Below are positions 6,008 through 13,275 of a DNA stretch of 14,755 nucleotides, piece by piece. The notes beneath the pieces are model-generated. The model had not been told where the DNA came from. It ran no database searches and was given only the letters and a program-made list of their open reading frames with translations. Where the stretch lies: positions 1 to 14,755 of the forward strand of contig JBOIEE010000274.1 of NCBI GenBank assembly GCA_050740975.1, given 5' to 3'. The position numbers and the translations under genes were made by a program. The stretch comes from JBOHHR01 sp050740975 (lineage in GTDB: Bacteria; Pseudomonadota; Gammaproteobacteria; JBOHHR01). Numbering within the stretch: the stretch's first letter is position 1; every line of letters begins with the position of its first letter.

Positions 6008-8854
6008 TCAGCGCCGCCCTGCGACAAGCGACGCACCATTTTCCAGGGCGGCCCAGGCTCCCCCGTCCTCGCCGATGTAGAAACCCTGCATGAAATCCAC
6101 GCCCATCTCCTTGAGGAGTTGAAAGGTCGCGGCATCCTCCACCCCCACGGCGATTACTCGTTTTCCATAAGTGTGCACCATGGACACGACCGCGCGACAA
6201 AAGTCACGATCACTTTCGTTTACCGCCAGACCTCTAACCAGCGAACGGTCAAGTTTCACCTCAACAACCGGCAGGTTTCTTAAATAATACAGGGAACTAA
6301 AACCAGCGCCGAAATCGTCTAAGGCGAAGCGGAACCCCAAGCCTGCCAGTTCCTCCATGAGGCCTCTGGCCTTTTCCAGATCGGGGATGGTGGTGGTTTC
6401 GGTGATCTCGAACATGAGCCGTCCCGGATCGAGACGGCTCTCGCGCACGGCCAGCTTAAGCGGCTCCGCCCAGCGTGGGTCGCTTAGGGCCTCCGTTGAG
6501 AGATTGATGGACAGACATTGAGCCGGAGACGCCAGCAAGGTACTCAAGGCTTCCTGCACCACAAAACAGTCGATCTCGCTCATCAAGCCCGCTCGTTTAG
6601 CATCCGGTAAGAACTCCTGAGGCAATGCGATCCGGCCGTCCGCAAGCTTAAGCCGCAACAACGCTTCTCGATGAACGACAGCGCCCTTCGCGGCCTCGAC
6701 CACGGGCTGAAAGTGAAAGAACAAGCGTTTCTCCGAAAGCGCCTGCGTGAGCCGTTCTCTTGTGTAAGCCGCGTTCTGCTCTGCCTCGGTCTTGCTTTGT
6801 CGGTAAACAAAGGAGCGCGAGCGCCCGGCCCGTTTTGCCTCATACATCGCTATATCGACGTTGCCGAGCAGTTGTTGCGCATCGGCACCTTGCTCGGGCA
6901 GGAGCACGATGCCGATGCTGGCGCCGATCCGGTAGCGCTTGTCGACATATACGAAAGGCGCATCCGCGAGCCGCTGGTTAAACTGTTTGGCGAAGGTCTC
7001 TGCGCCCGAGACCTCTGTGTTCGGCATTAACACCGCGAACTCATCACCGCCGAGGCGCGCTACGATGTCTGATTTGCGGGTTCGCAGCCTCAGCTCTTCG
7101 GCGATCATGCGCAACAAGGCGTCCCCGGCGGCATGACCACTGCTGTCGTTGATCTCCTTAAAATGGTCCAGATCGAAAAGCAGGAGTGCGGCGCTCACGC
7201 CGCTGCGCGCCACTTCGTTATAGCTACGGGTGAGCTCTTCCAGGAAGCGGTGGCGGTTGATCAGGCCGGTCAAGGTGTCGTGGTTGGCTAGCCAACGCAT
7301 CCTTTCTTCTGCCTGCACACGTTCGGTGATGTCTAAACCTACCGACACTACCGCGACTTCGTCGGGTCGTTCGCCGTGCAAACGCGTATGCACCCAAGTC
7401 ACTTGGCGCCGCATCCCGTCGCTGCGCACCAGATCGTTTTCATGCTCTACACGCCGCTGTCCTAGAGAATAAATCCCCTCTAGCTTGCTCAATACCTCCC
7501 GGTGAGCTTCCACATCGGCGATCAGCTCCACGAAACGCCTGCCCTGCAGCCCCACCACGGGGATACCGGTCAACTGGGCCGAGTATTCGTTCGCAAGCTT
7601 TATGATCCCCTGCCGCGTTTGGGTGACGATCAAAACCTGTGCGGCATCCAGAATGCCTTGCACCAGGTCGCGTTCCTCGGCCAGCTCTTCGTTCTTTTGG
7701 GCCAGGGCCCGATTCGCCTGTTCCAGTTGATCAGAGAGCATCGACGCGGTTTCAAACAGGTTATCGATCTCATCGCGATAGTGCGCCCCCGAGCCCAGTC
7801 CGGAGAACCGTTCGCGGGCGCTATCATAGGCGCCCTGAGCAAGCAGCGGGAGGGTCTGAGCAAACCACCGCAGACGCTTGCTCGGAACCCGCACCAGCAA
7901 CAATAGGATCAGTTCAGCTCCCACCAGCGCTACCACGGTCGCGACCAGGCCCTGCCAGACCGCGATCTCGATCTCGTAGAGCCGAACGCCCACATCGGAG
8001 ATAAGGAGGATGAAACCAGGCTCACCGGGCATAAATCGAGCTATTGGCACCCGACGCACGTCATATATAGTGGCTTCCCATTCGACCAGTGTTCCGCCAT
8101 CGAGCTCAGCGGGATTGGGGAAACGTGTTGCGAGATGATCCAACAGCGGGCGCAACCGGGCCGAGTCGGTCAGAGCAGAAACCAATCCACCCCAGTTTGC
8201 GAGGTCCGCCTTGCCCTTGCCCTCCACCGGCACCACAATGCTGATATCCGCACCGGTCAAGGCCTTGAACTCGATGACCGGATCCGCTATCGACTGTCCA
8301 AGCGCCAGAAATCCGGCGTTCCGCCCTTGTGACAGAACCGGTACAAAGGCGTATAAAACGCAGAGGGGTCGGCAGTCCAGCAGCGTTACCGGCCGCTCTT
8401 CACGCCGCAGCTTTTCGAGTGCCGCAGCGATCCGCGGCTCAGGCAAGCCGCTTGTTCCAGTTTCCGGCCAGTGCCAGACCTCCTTTCCGTCGGCGGTGAA
8501 GAGATCAATGCGCTGCACCTCAAGCTCATAGCCCAAACCCGAATAGTGCTCCGCTTCACGCATGTCCGAGAGTTGCCCGAGGTGATTCCCAAGCAATTCC
8601 TCACCGAGCTTCTCGATCGACGACACGGCGCCGGCGAGGCGTACCAGCCGCTGTGCGTTTCCTTTGACTAGACCACTTATCTGCTGATGAAACGAATGGA
8701 TCTCCGCCTCACGTTGGCGTTGAAACTGCCGCATCAGATGGTAATGGTTAAGCCAGTGCAGCGCCGCGCTGAGGACCAGCAGCAGGCCGCTCAGCCACAG
8801 AAAGCCCTTCCAATGCAGGCCGACGAAGCGCTGACCCCGAGCCGTGGTCCCCAT
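6008..8854 (-). CDS. Membrane sensor with PAS, GGDEF and EAL domains
   Basis: This 948-residue protein makes and/or degrades cyclic-di-GMP at the inner membrane. Membrane helices at about 16-36 and 300-322 enclose a periplasmic sensor of about 265 residues. A cytoplasmic linker and coiled coil (323-395), a PAS domain (about 398-512), GGDEF (about 520-685) and EAL (about 700-935) follow. The cyclase signature RLGGDEF is intact (602-606), with an inhibitory I-site RKSD at 593-596 at the canonical five-residue spacing. The EAL domain has EAL (730-732), NLS (Asn784), FEITE (Glu816), DDFG (Asp846-847), KLD (Lys867) and MQGF (Gln923). The usual AEGVE reads AVGVE, so Val903 replaces the first Glu. 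It is the last gene of a unit with the barrel and periplasmic protein, 34 nt after the barrel stop. The periplasmic domain probably receives their signal. The ATG at 8854 has a poor ribosome-binding site. Confidence 0.93.
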   Translation of the reverse strand: MGTTARGQRFVGLHWKGFLWLSGLLLVLSAALHWLNHYHLMRQFQRQREAEIHSFHQQISGLVKGNAQRLVRLAGAVSSIEKLGEELLGNHLGQLSDMREAEHYSGLGYELEVQRIDLFTADGKEVWHWPETGTSGLPEPRIAAALEKLRREERPVTLLDCRPLCVLYAFVPVLSQGRNAGFLALGQSIADPVIEFKALTGADISIVVPVEGKGKADLANWGGLVSALTDSARLRPLLDHLATRFPNPAELDGGTLVEWEATIYDVRRVPIARFMPGEPGFILLISDVGVRLYEIEIAVWQGLVATVVALVGAELILLLLVRVPSKRLRWFAQTLPLLAQGAYDSARERFSGLGSGAHYRDEIDNLFETASMLSDQLEQANRALAQKNEELAEERDLVQGILDAAQVLIVTQTRQGIIKLANEYSAQLTGIPVVGLQGRRFVELIADVEAHREVLSKLEGIYSLGQRRVEHENDLVRSDGMRRQVTWVHTRLHGERPDEVAVVSVGLDITERVQAEERMRWLANHDTLTGLINRHRFLEELTRSYNEVARSGVSAALLLFDLDHFKEINDSSGHAAGDALLRMIAEELRLRTRKSDIVARLGGDEFAVLMPNTEVSGAETFAKQFNQRLADAPFVYVDKRYRIGASIGIVLLPEQGADAQQLLGNVDIAMYEAKRAGRSRSFVYRQSKTEAEQNAAYTRERLTQALSEKRLFFHFQPVVEAAKGAVVHREALLRLKLADGRIALPQEFLPDAKRAGLMSEIDCFVVQEALSTLLASPAQCLSINLSTEALSDPRWAEPLKLAVRESRLDPGRLMFEITETTTIPDLEKARGLMEELAGLGFRFALDDFGAGFSSLYYLRNLPVVEVKLDRSLVRGLAVNESDRDFCRAVVSMVHTYGKRVIAVGVEDAATFQLLKEMGVDFMQGFYIGEDGGAWAALENGASLVAGRR

Positions 8855-8888
8855 TACCTAATAATAAGACGTGCCATCTCCTACCGCG

Positions 8889-10130
8889 CTAGAAACGGAA
8901 GGAGAGCATAAGCGCAAAAAGATCCCAGTGCGGGTCACCGCCGCCGAGATTAAGCTCCGGGTTGTCGACCGTGGACAGTGTGCCTGTCCCGTCGATGTTG
9001 TGATACTCAGCGGCAATAAGCCAGTTCTGGGCGAATTCCCAGCGCAGGCCGAAGGTTATATCCTTGGAGAAAAAGCGGTGGCGCGGCAGCGGCACGCCCG
9101 CAGCGCTCAGAGCAGCCGCGGTTTCGCGCCCGCTGCGGTCGTCGATATTGGCGAAAAACGCGTCGTAACGTAAAAGCGCCGACCAGCGCGGGGCGAAGCG
9201 GTACTGGGCTTGGACATAAAACGCCTCGGAGGTATTATCCCGAAGGAAGCGGGGGGCAACCTCGGGGAATAGGCCGCTGCGCTCGATATTGATGTGGCCG
9301 TACTCGCCGGTGAAGCTCCAGTCTTCCAGGTTCACCTGCACGGAACCTAGGGGGAAAAAAACCGTGACATTGCCGGGGGGCACGGAGGGAGACGAGAACT
9401 CGAAATCGCGGTCCAGATCCACCGCGGTGAAGATCAAGCGCAGCCGCCCTTCCATCCACTCGTAAGCCGCGCGGCCGATGAATAAGGGGCGCCCGCCCAG
9501 CTCCCCGGGGGCATTGGGGATCCCGGTCAGGAATTCGGTAGCCCCGCCCGTATTGTCCAGCGGTTCGGACACCAGAAACTCGGCGCTTAGCGCGTGAGCG
9601 CCGAATGCATGCCGGCCGTAGAGCAGGCCGCCATCGGAGGAGATCTCGCCCTGGCGCAGCGCCAGGGCGTCGAAATAGATGGCGCTGGGCAAGAGCACGC
9701 CGGGCCGGTTCCAGACTGCGTCACGCCCTTCGTTATATAGGCCGAAAGGGTTCTTGACCCGCCCGGCCCGCAGCCCGATGTAACTCGCTCCGCCGAGCGG
9801 CAGGCGGTAATCCAGGTTGGCGTAATCGAGCCGAAAGTCTTCCTGATCCGAGCCTGCGGCATTGCGGTACAAGCCCTGGGCTGCGATGAGCAGATTGGGC
9901 CAGGGATGGCCCAAGAGGTTTACCCCCAGCTCGGTGAAATCTAGGCTTCCCGCGCCCTGACTGTTGCCGAAAAAGTCATTTCCTGAGGTATAGGTATAAC
10001 CTTGGCTCAAGAAGCCGTGTAACTGCCAGTCTCCATACCCGAGGTCCAGCGCCTGCGTTAGCGGGCTGGAAAGCACGCACCACATGGCGGCGGAAGCACG
10101 GTAGCGCAATTTATTGTTTTGGCTCTGCAT
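8889..10130 (-). CDS. Outer-membrane beta-barrel (porin-like) protein
   Basis: The 413-residue protein has a basic start and a hydrophobic stretch ending near PLTQALDLG, which fits a signal peptide cut after about residue 28. The rest alternates polar and hydrophobic residues in strand-length blocks rich in Tyr, Trp, Gly, Asn and Asp (for example GDWQLHGFLSQGYTYTSGND), and it ends in Phe-Arg-Phe, the aromatic C-terminus recognised by the Bam machinery. It therefore most likely forms an outer-membrane barrel, either a porin or a signalling channel. I cannot assign a substrate. Its ATG lies 8 nt past the stop of the periplasmic-protein gene and has a near-perfect Shine-Dalgarno sequence that overlaps that stop, so translation is probably coupled. 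The call of barrel protein is firm. The porin function is an inference from composition and neighbours. Confidence 0.78.
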   Translation of the reverse strand: MQSQNNKLRYRASAAMWCVLSSPLTQALDLGYGDWQLHGFLSQGYTYTSGNDFFGNSQGAGSLDFTELGVNLLGHPWPNLLIAAQGLYRNAAGSDQEDFRLDYANLDYRLPLGGASYIGLRAGRVKNPFGLYNEGRDAVWNRPGVLLPSAIYFDALALRQGEISSDGGLLYGRHAFGAHALSAEFLVSEPLDNTGGATEFLTGIPNAPGELGGRPLFIGRAAYEWMEGRLRLIFTAVDLDRDFEFSSPSVPPGNVTVFFPLGSVQVNLEDWSFTGEYGHINIERSGLFPEVAPRFLRDNTSEAFYVQAQYRFAPRWSALLRYDAFFANIDDRSGRETAAALSAAGVPLPRHRFFSKDITFGLRWEFAQNWLIAAEYHNIDGTGTLSTVDNPELNLGGGDPHWDLFALMLSFRF

Positions 10131-10140
10131 GCTCCCTCCT
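10131..10140 (-). promoter_or_regulatory. Strong ribosome-binding site for the barrel gene
   Basis: Read on the minus strand the sequence is AGGAGGGAGC followed directly by the ATG. Its AGG overlaps the TAG stop (10141-10139) of the upstream gene. This is the strongest Shine-Dalgarno sequence I noticed among the gene starts in the window, and it fixes the barrel's start. Confidence 0.8.
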
Positions 10141-10561
10141 ATTCCCCGAGATAACCGATAGCGCCTCGTGTCCCCTCCACTCGGCGGCGCATTTGCTCAG
10201 TGCTGTCCACGACCGTAGGCGGCACGCCCGTGCCAGCGAACAACATGCGATCCCAGGAAGAGCGCAGCTGGTAGGGATAAACGCCTAGGATCTCCTTCGC
10301 AAAGCGGATGTGAAGCGGATGGGCATCGGGAAGAACGAAAACCCGGATCGGCGTGCCGTCCTGCCACTTGTTTTGACGGACGAAAAATATCTCACGCAAT
10401 CGCTCTTGGCTAAAGGCCATGTTAGAGAGCTCCCGGCCAACATAAGGCGTCAGAGGGCCTTCCGCAGCGGGCAGCATCGCGGCCCACAGGGCCAGGGTCA
10501 GGCACAACCTCATCCGCCAAGGTATTGCCGAGCCCCACCGCGACAAGTCTTGGGCTCTCAA
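10139..10561 (-). CDS. PstS-like small periplasmic substrate-binding protein
   Basis: The 140-residue product has a hydrophobic leader (RLCLTLALWAAMLPAAEG) and is predicted to be exported to the periplasm. The remaining approximately 105 residues follow the pattern of short PBP-like domains related to phosphate-binding PstS: FSQERLREIFFVRQNKWQDG, then IRVFVLP, HIRFAKEILG, a W..MLFAGTG segment, and the closing GAIGYLGE. Such domains usually sit in operons with a porin and a GGDEF protein, as here. The ligand is unknown and phosphate binding should not be assumed. The start is uncertain. A TTG at 10561 has GGGAG 8 nt upstream and an in-frame stop just before it. An ATG at 10513 would give a more standard signal peptide (MRLCLTLAL) but has no good ribosome-binding site. 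It is the first gene of the three-gene unit. Confidence 0.72.
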   Translation of the reverse strand: MRAQDLSRWGSAIPWRMRLCLTLALWAAMLPAAEGPLTPYVGRELSNMAFSQERLREIFFVRQNKWQDGTPIRVFVLPDAHPLHIRFAKEILGVYPYQLRSSWDRMLFAGTGVPPTVVDSTEQMRRRVEGTRGAIGYLGE

Positions 10562-10721
10562 GATTCAAACTCCCGCATATCCCCTCCCGCTATTGCAATG
10601 AACTCAGGTGCACAAGGAGTTCAAGATAGGTGCTCTCCCTAGTTTTTTCTCGTGTAGCTAAAGATAGTTGAAAATTCGCGCTTCCTCTTCCCTGAGAAGC
10701 CGGGAGATGCTGGCCGCTCGC

Positions 10722-10736
10722 CTGCGCGGTGCGCAG
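10722..10736 (-). terminator. Weak hairpin after the small membrane protein gene
   Basis: CTGCGC and GCGCAG pair perfectly across a 3-nt loop, 7 nt after the TAA of the minus-strand gene at 10744. No run of T follows on the minus strand, so it is not a standard intrinsic terminator. It may only slow polymerase or be incidental. Confidence 0.22.
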
Positions 10737-10743
10737 TCCGCGC

Positions 10744-11163
10744 TTAGGCCGTGAAGGGGTTTTCCCGGTCCGACTTGGGCTTGCGAGGATCGCGCTCGCT
10801 CAACAGAGCGCCGATACCGGAGAGAAAGCCGTTGGTGACCAACCACGGGATCACACTGGCCAGAGCTGGCATTTTTTGGGAAGTAAAAAAGGCGATGATG
10901 GCGGCCGCTACAGCGGAGGCAACGGTGCCGACTGCGCCGACCAGCGCGCCGTGGGAAAAATGGCGCTTGCCTGCGATGCGCCCTGCAACGTACCCCGATA
11001 CCCCAACCGTCGTAAAGCCGAGGACCTGGTTCAAGATCCACAGGGTGGAAAACGGTTCGGTACCTGCAAATACCTTGGCTGCAATAGGAAGGATAATGAC
11101 ATGCGCGGCGTAAAGCGCGGCAAACACGAGCACTCCGTAACCAAGGGCTTTCGGGTTGAACAC
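10744..11163 (-). CDS. Small polytopic membrane protein, unknown function
   Basis: The 139-residue product has about four hydrophobic helices (roughly residues 8-32, 42-64, 70-94 and 100-122) with many Gly, Ala and Val residues and a charged tail (SERDPRKPKSDRENP), probably cytoplasmic. The central GYVAGRIAGKRHFSHGALVG resembles small integral membrane proteins with a gly-rich GRIAG turn, but I do not recognise a named family. The start is a GTG at 11163 with a weak AGGCGA upstream; no ATG is available near the first helix. It stands alone: the three-gene envelope unit begins 182 nt downstream and the Lon-like gene diverges from it. Composition and clean helices make it likely to be a real gene. 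Function is unknown. Confidence 0.65.
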   Translation of the reverse strand: MFNPKALGYGVLVFAALYAAHVIILPIAAKVFAGTEPFSTLWILNQVLGFTTVGVSGYVAGRIAGKRHFSHGALVGAVGTVASAVAAAIIAFFTSQKMPALASVIPWLVTNGFLSGIGALLSERDPRKPKSDRENPFTA

Positions 11164-11314
11164 GGTTATCGCCTGGCAGGTCCTTGTTCGCTATTGCAAC
11201 ATGTTCGCGGGTTGCCTACAACGTTTGCTCTTTTTTAGCGCATCCCTTTCCGGTCTTGCCCTGCCATCGATCATCAATGTTACCACCCGCCTGCAACTAA
11301 AAACGTACAACCAA

Positions 11315-11344
11315 TTGAAAAATAGGGGTGTTATCCGAGATATT
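11315..11344 (+). promoter_or_regulatory. Candidate sigma-70 promoter for the Lon-like gene
   Basis: TTGAAA (11315-11320, five of six matches to TTGACA) is followed 18 nt later by GATATT (11339-11344, four of six matches to TATAAT). A transcript would have a leader of about 250 nt before the ATG at 11606. I see no heat-shock sigma-32 pattern, which classical lon genes often have. The call is only moderate because the -10 match is poor. Confidence 0.32.
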
Positions 11345-11357
11345 GTGCGTGGCACAA
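11343..11357. repeat. Palindrome overlapping the candidate -10 box
   Basis: TTGTGC (11343-11348) and GCACAA (11352-11357) are perfect reverse complements around GTG. The left arm overlaps the last two bases of the candidate -10 box, where a repressor operator is often found. No regulator gene is adjacent. Confidence 0.4.
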
Positions 11358-11605
11358 AATCCCGGCAAACCCGCGCCACGGTAGCTGCCAGTCCTTGCAT
11401 CGGTGCGTTTGCGTTTTCTACACTTCTTTCAGGTGAGGGGACGAAGAGGAAATCGGAAACGATTCATTGGCGACGATCTGGAAGCCGTGGATCGCACCCA
11501 GGCTCCTCTCAGCGAGCCCGCATCTCTCACTGCTTCGGAGGCACCCGCGGATGGACCGCGGGCGGAATAGCTTGGGGACACCGCTACTTCGAGTAGGCGC
11601 GAGGC

Positions 11606-12682
11606 ATGGCGAAAGATCATAAGCTCCTGCTCCGGCCGGCAAGGCCGCTGCGCGCCAGCGCCCCCAGGACGGATCACATTGCTATGGAGCGGGTTCACTA
11701 TCGAAGCAGGCTAGAGGGGTTACTCGTACCGGAGTCCGTGCGTGAGCGTATCGAGGAGCTGCTGCAGCGTTTGGCCTTGATGCCGAACGGGTCCCCCGAG
11801 CATGCGGCAAGCTGTCGCTACCTCGACGTCATCACCGCGCTGCCCTGGGGACGGTATTCCGAGGACAGGATCGAGTTGGACCGGGTTCGGGCCGTCCTCG
11901 ATCGCACCCACGAAGGACTGGATGATGTAAAGGCGCGCATCGTCGAGTTTCTTGCCTTAAGCGCTTTCAAGGGACGGATAGCAGGCCCTGCGCTGCTCTT
12001 GGTCGGCCCACCCGGGGTGGGAAAAACGACGCTCGCTAAAGCGATCGCCGAAGCCTTGGGCCGCACATTTCATCGCCTGAGCGTCGCAGGGCTACGCAGT
12101 GAGGAACCGCTCAAGGGCACGTGGGGGGCGGCTCCGGGCCGCTTCGTGCAGGCCCTAAGTCACGTGGGCGTCGCCAACCCGGTATTCCTGCTGAGGGATG
12201 TCGATAGTCTGGGTGGTTCCGTTGAGCTAACGTCGGCGTTATTGGAAGTCTTGGACAGCGAGCAAAACTCGTGCTTTTGGGATCACTATCTCGATCTCCC
12301 CTTCGATCTCTCGCAGGTGTTGTTCGTCTGCACCGCCAGCCAGACGGATACCATTCCGACTGCGTTGCTCGATCGCATGCAAGTCATCCGCCTCGCCGGA
12401 TATACGACCGACGAGAAAATTGCCATCGCAAGAAAATACGCGTGGCCAAGACTGTGCGACAGTGCGGGGGTGCGCCAACATCGAGTGCAGATCTCCAAAG
12501 CGGCGCTAAGGAAAGTTGTGGAGGGTTACGCGCGCGAACCCGGTATGCGTGCGTTTGAGCAGCAGCTCTCACGCATCCTGCGTAAAGCCGCCGTCAAGCT
12601 GCTGCAGAACGAAGCGCAGCCTGTCCGTATCGGGATCGCACCTATCGAGACTTACCTAGGACCGCCGCTTTTATCGCTATGA
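11606..12682 (+). CDS. Lon-like protease, ATPase part, lacking the N-domain
   Basis: These 358 residues align with Lon from the linker helix (ERVHYRSRLEGLLVPESVRE) through the AAA+ module. Walker A is intact (GPPGVGKT, 134-141), as are the arginine finger in LLDRMQVIRLAGY (Arg257) and the sensor-2 Arg315. Several key sites differ from canonical Lon. Walker B FLLDEID reads FLLRDVD (Arg197, Asp198). The sensor-1 Asn of the CTAN motif is Ser245. The pore-loop stretch between RG and PG is about four residues shorter (KGTWGAAPGR, 170-179). The approximately 200-300-residue N-terminal substrate-binding domain is absent. Translation stops at a TGA just where the protease domain should begin (LGPPLLSL), and the protease continues in another frame. 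An in-frame TAG at 11594 fixes the 5' limit; the ATG at 11684 is an alternative start. ATP hydrolysis is doubtful. It may be a decaying paralogue or a modified Lon. Confidence 0.85.
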   Translation: MAKDHKLLLRPARPLRASAPRTDHIAMERVHYRSRLEGLLVPESVRERIEELLQRLALMPNGSPEHAASCRYLDVITALPWGRYSEDRIELDRVRAVLDRTHEGLDDVKARIVEFLALSAFKGRIAGPALLLVGPPGVGKTTLAKAIAEALGRTFHRLSVAGLRSEEPLKGTWGAAPGRFVQALSHVGVANPVFLLRDVDSLGGSVELTSALLEVLDSEQNSCFWDHYLDLPFDLSQVLFVCTASQTDTIPTALLDRMQVIRLAGYTTDEKIAIARKYAWPRLCDSAGVRQHRVQISKAALRKVVEGYAREPGMRAFEQQLSRILRKAAVKLLQNEAQPVRIGIAPIETYLGPPLLSL

Positions 12683-12722
12683 GCCGCCGATAGCCAGTAC
12701 CGGCTCTGCCATCGGCCTCGCC

Positions 12723-13235
12723 GTGACCGCCAAAGGCGGCACCATTCTCTTTATCGAAGCCGCCAAGGTGCATGCGAATCGCGGTTTCAAGCTTACCGGC
12801 ATGCTGGGCAACGTGATGAAAGAATCCGCGGAGATCGCCTACAGCTATGTGGCGGCGAACCTCGAACGCTTCAAAGCGAACCCCGCATTCTTCGACGAGA
12901 ATTTCGTCCACTTACACATGCCAGAAGGGGCAACGCCTAAGGACGGCCCCAGCGCGGGGATCACCATCGCCACCGCACTCCTCTCGTTGGCAAGAAACCA
13001 AAGCGTACCGCGCTCGCTGGCGATGACCGGAGAGTTAACGCTCTCGGGCAAAGTGCTGGCCGTGGGCGGGATCCGGGAGAAAGCAGCAAAAAGAGTAAAG
13101 GTCATGGAGATCATCCTTCCCGAGTACAATCGGCGTGATTTCTCCGAACTCCCGGATCATGTCCGCAAGGGCCTTACGGTGCACTTTGTACGAAGCTATC
13201 CCGAGGTGGTGCGGATCGTGTTCTCAGAAGGCTAG
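12723..13235 (+). CDS. Lon-like protease, proteolytic domain in a shifted frame
   Basis: Homology to the Lon peptidase domain (family S16) starts at 12669 (FYRYEPP, then TGSAIGLAVTAKGG) in the +1 frame relative to the ATPase part. The first usable start is the GTG at 12723, which has no ribosome-binding site and would cut off about 18 residues of the domain. The catalytic dyad is intact: Ser77 in PEGATPKDGPSAG and Lys120 in GGIREK, 43 residues apart as in E. coli Lon (679 and 722). The active-site Thr and Glu of AMTGELTL are also kept. Both frames are open only between 12660 and 12682. Preserved catalytic residues argue for a recent frameshift, a sequencing error, or real use of the domain. 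Two residues are missing after GGIREK compared with E. coli. The gene converges with the transketolase gene, with 40 nt between the stops. Confidence 0.85.
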   Translation: MTAKGGTILFIEAAKVHANRGFKLTGMLGNVMKESAEIAYSYVAANLERFKANPAFFDENFVHLHMPEGATPKDGPSAGITIATALLSLARNQSVPRSLAMTGELTLSGKVLAVGGIREKAAKRVKVMEIILPEYNRRDFSELPDHVRKGLTVHFVRSYPEVVRIVFSEG

Positions 13236-13275
13236 CAGTTTCGCTCGAGACCTTTGGCCGCGCTCCGCAAGCGCA

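Larger units (their letters stand above)
11164..11605. other. Divergent intergenic region upstream of the Lon-like gene
   Basis: These 442 bp separate the divergent membrane-protein and Lon-like genes. I find no segment resembling the Lon N-terminal substrate-binding domain in any frame. The left part is AT-richer and holds a promoter candidate and a 15-bp palindrome. The right part (11430-11600) is GC-rich. It has a 45-codon plus-strand frame (11433-11570, GTG start, no ribosome-binding site) that I do not call a gene. Confidence 0.5.

Noticed and set aside
5616..6200. Minus-strand frame of 194 codons bridging the EAL end and the cyclase start
   Set aside because: It is out of frame with both real genes and covers their conserved coding sequence; a shadow frame.
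11350..11366. TGGCAC followed by a GC-rich element, considered as a sigma-54 promoter
   Set aside because: The -12 half reads CCCGG instead of TTGC at the required spacing.
11433..11570. 45-codon plus-strand frame with a protein-like composition
   Set aside because: GTG start without ribosome-binding site, no motif, and competing long frames on the opposite strand.
11156..11596. Plus-strand frame of 146 codons upstream of the Lon-like gene
   Set aside because: It begins at a GTG antisense to the start of the membrane protein, has no ribosome-binding site, and shows no resemblance to the Lon N-domain or any family I know.
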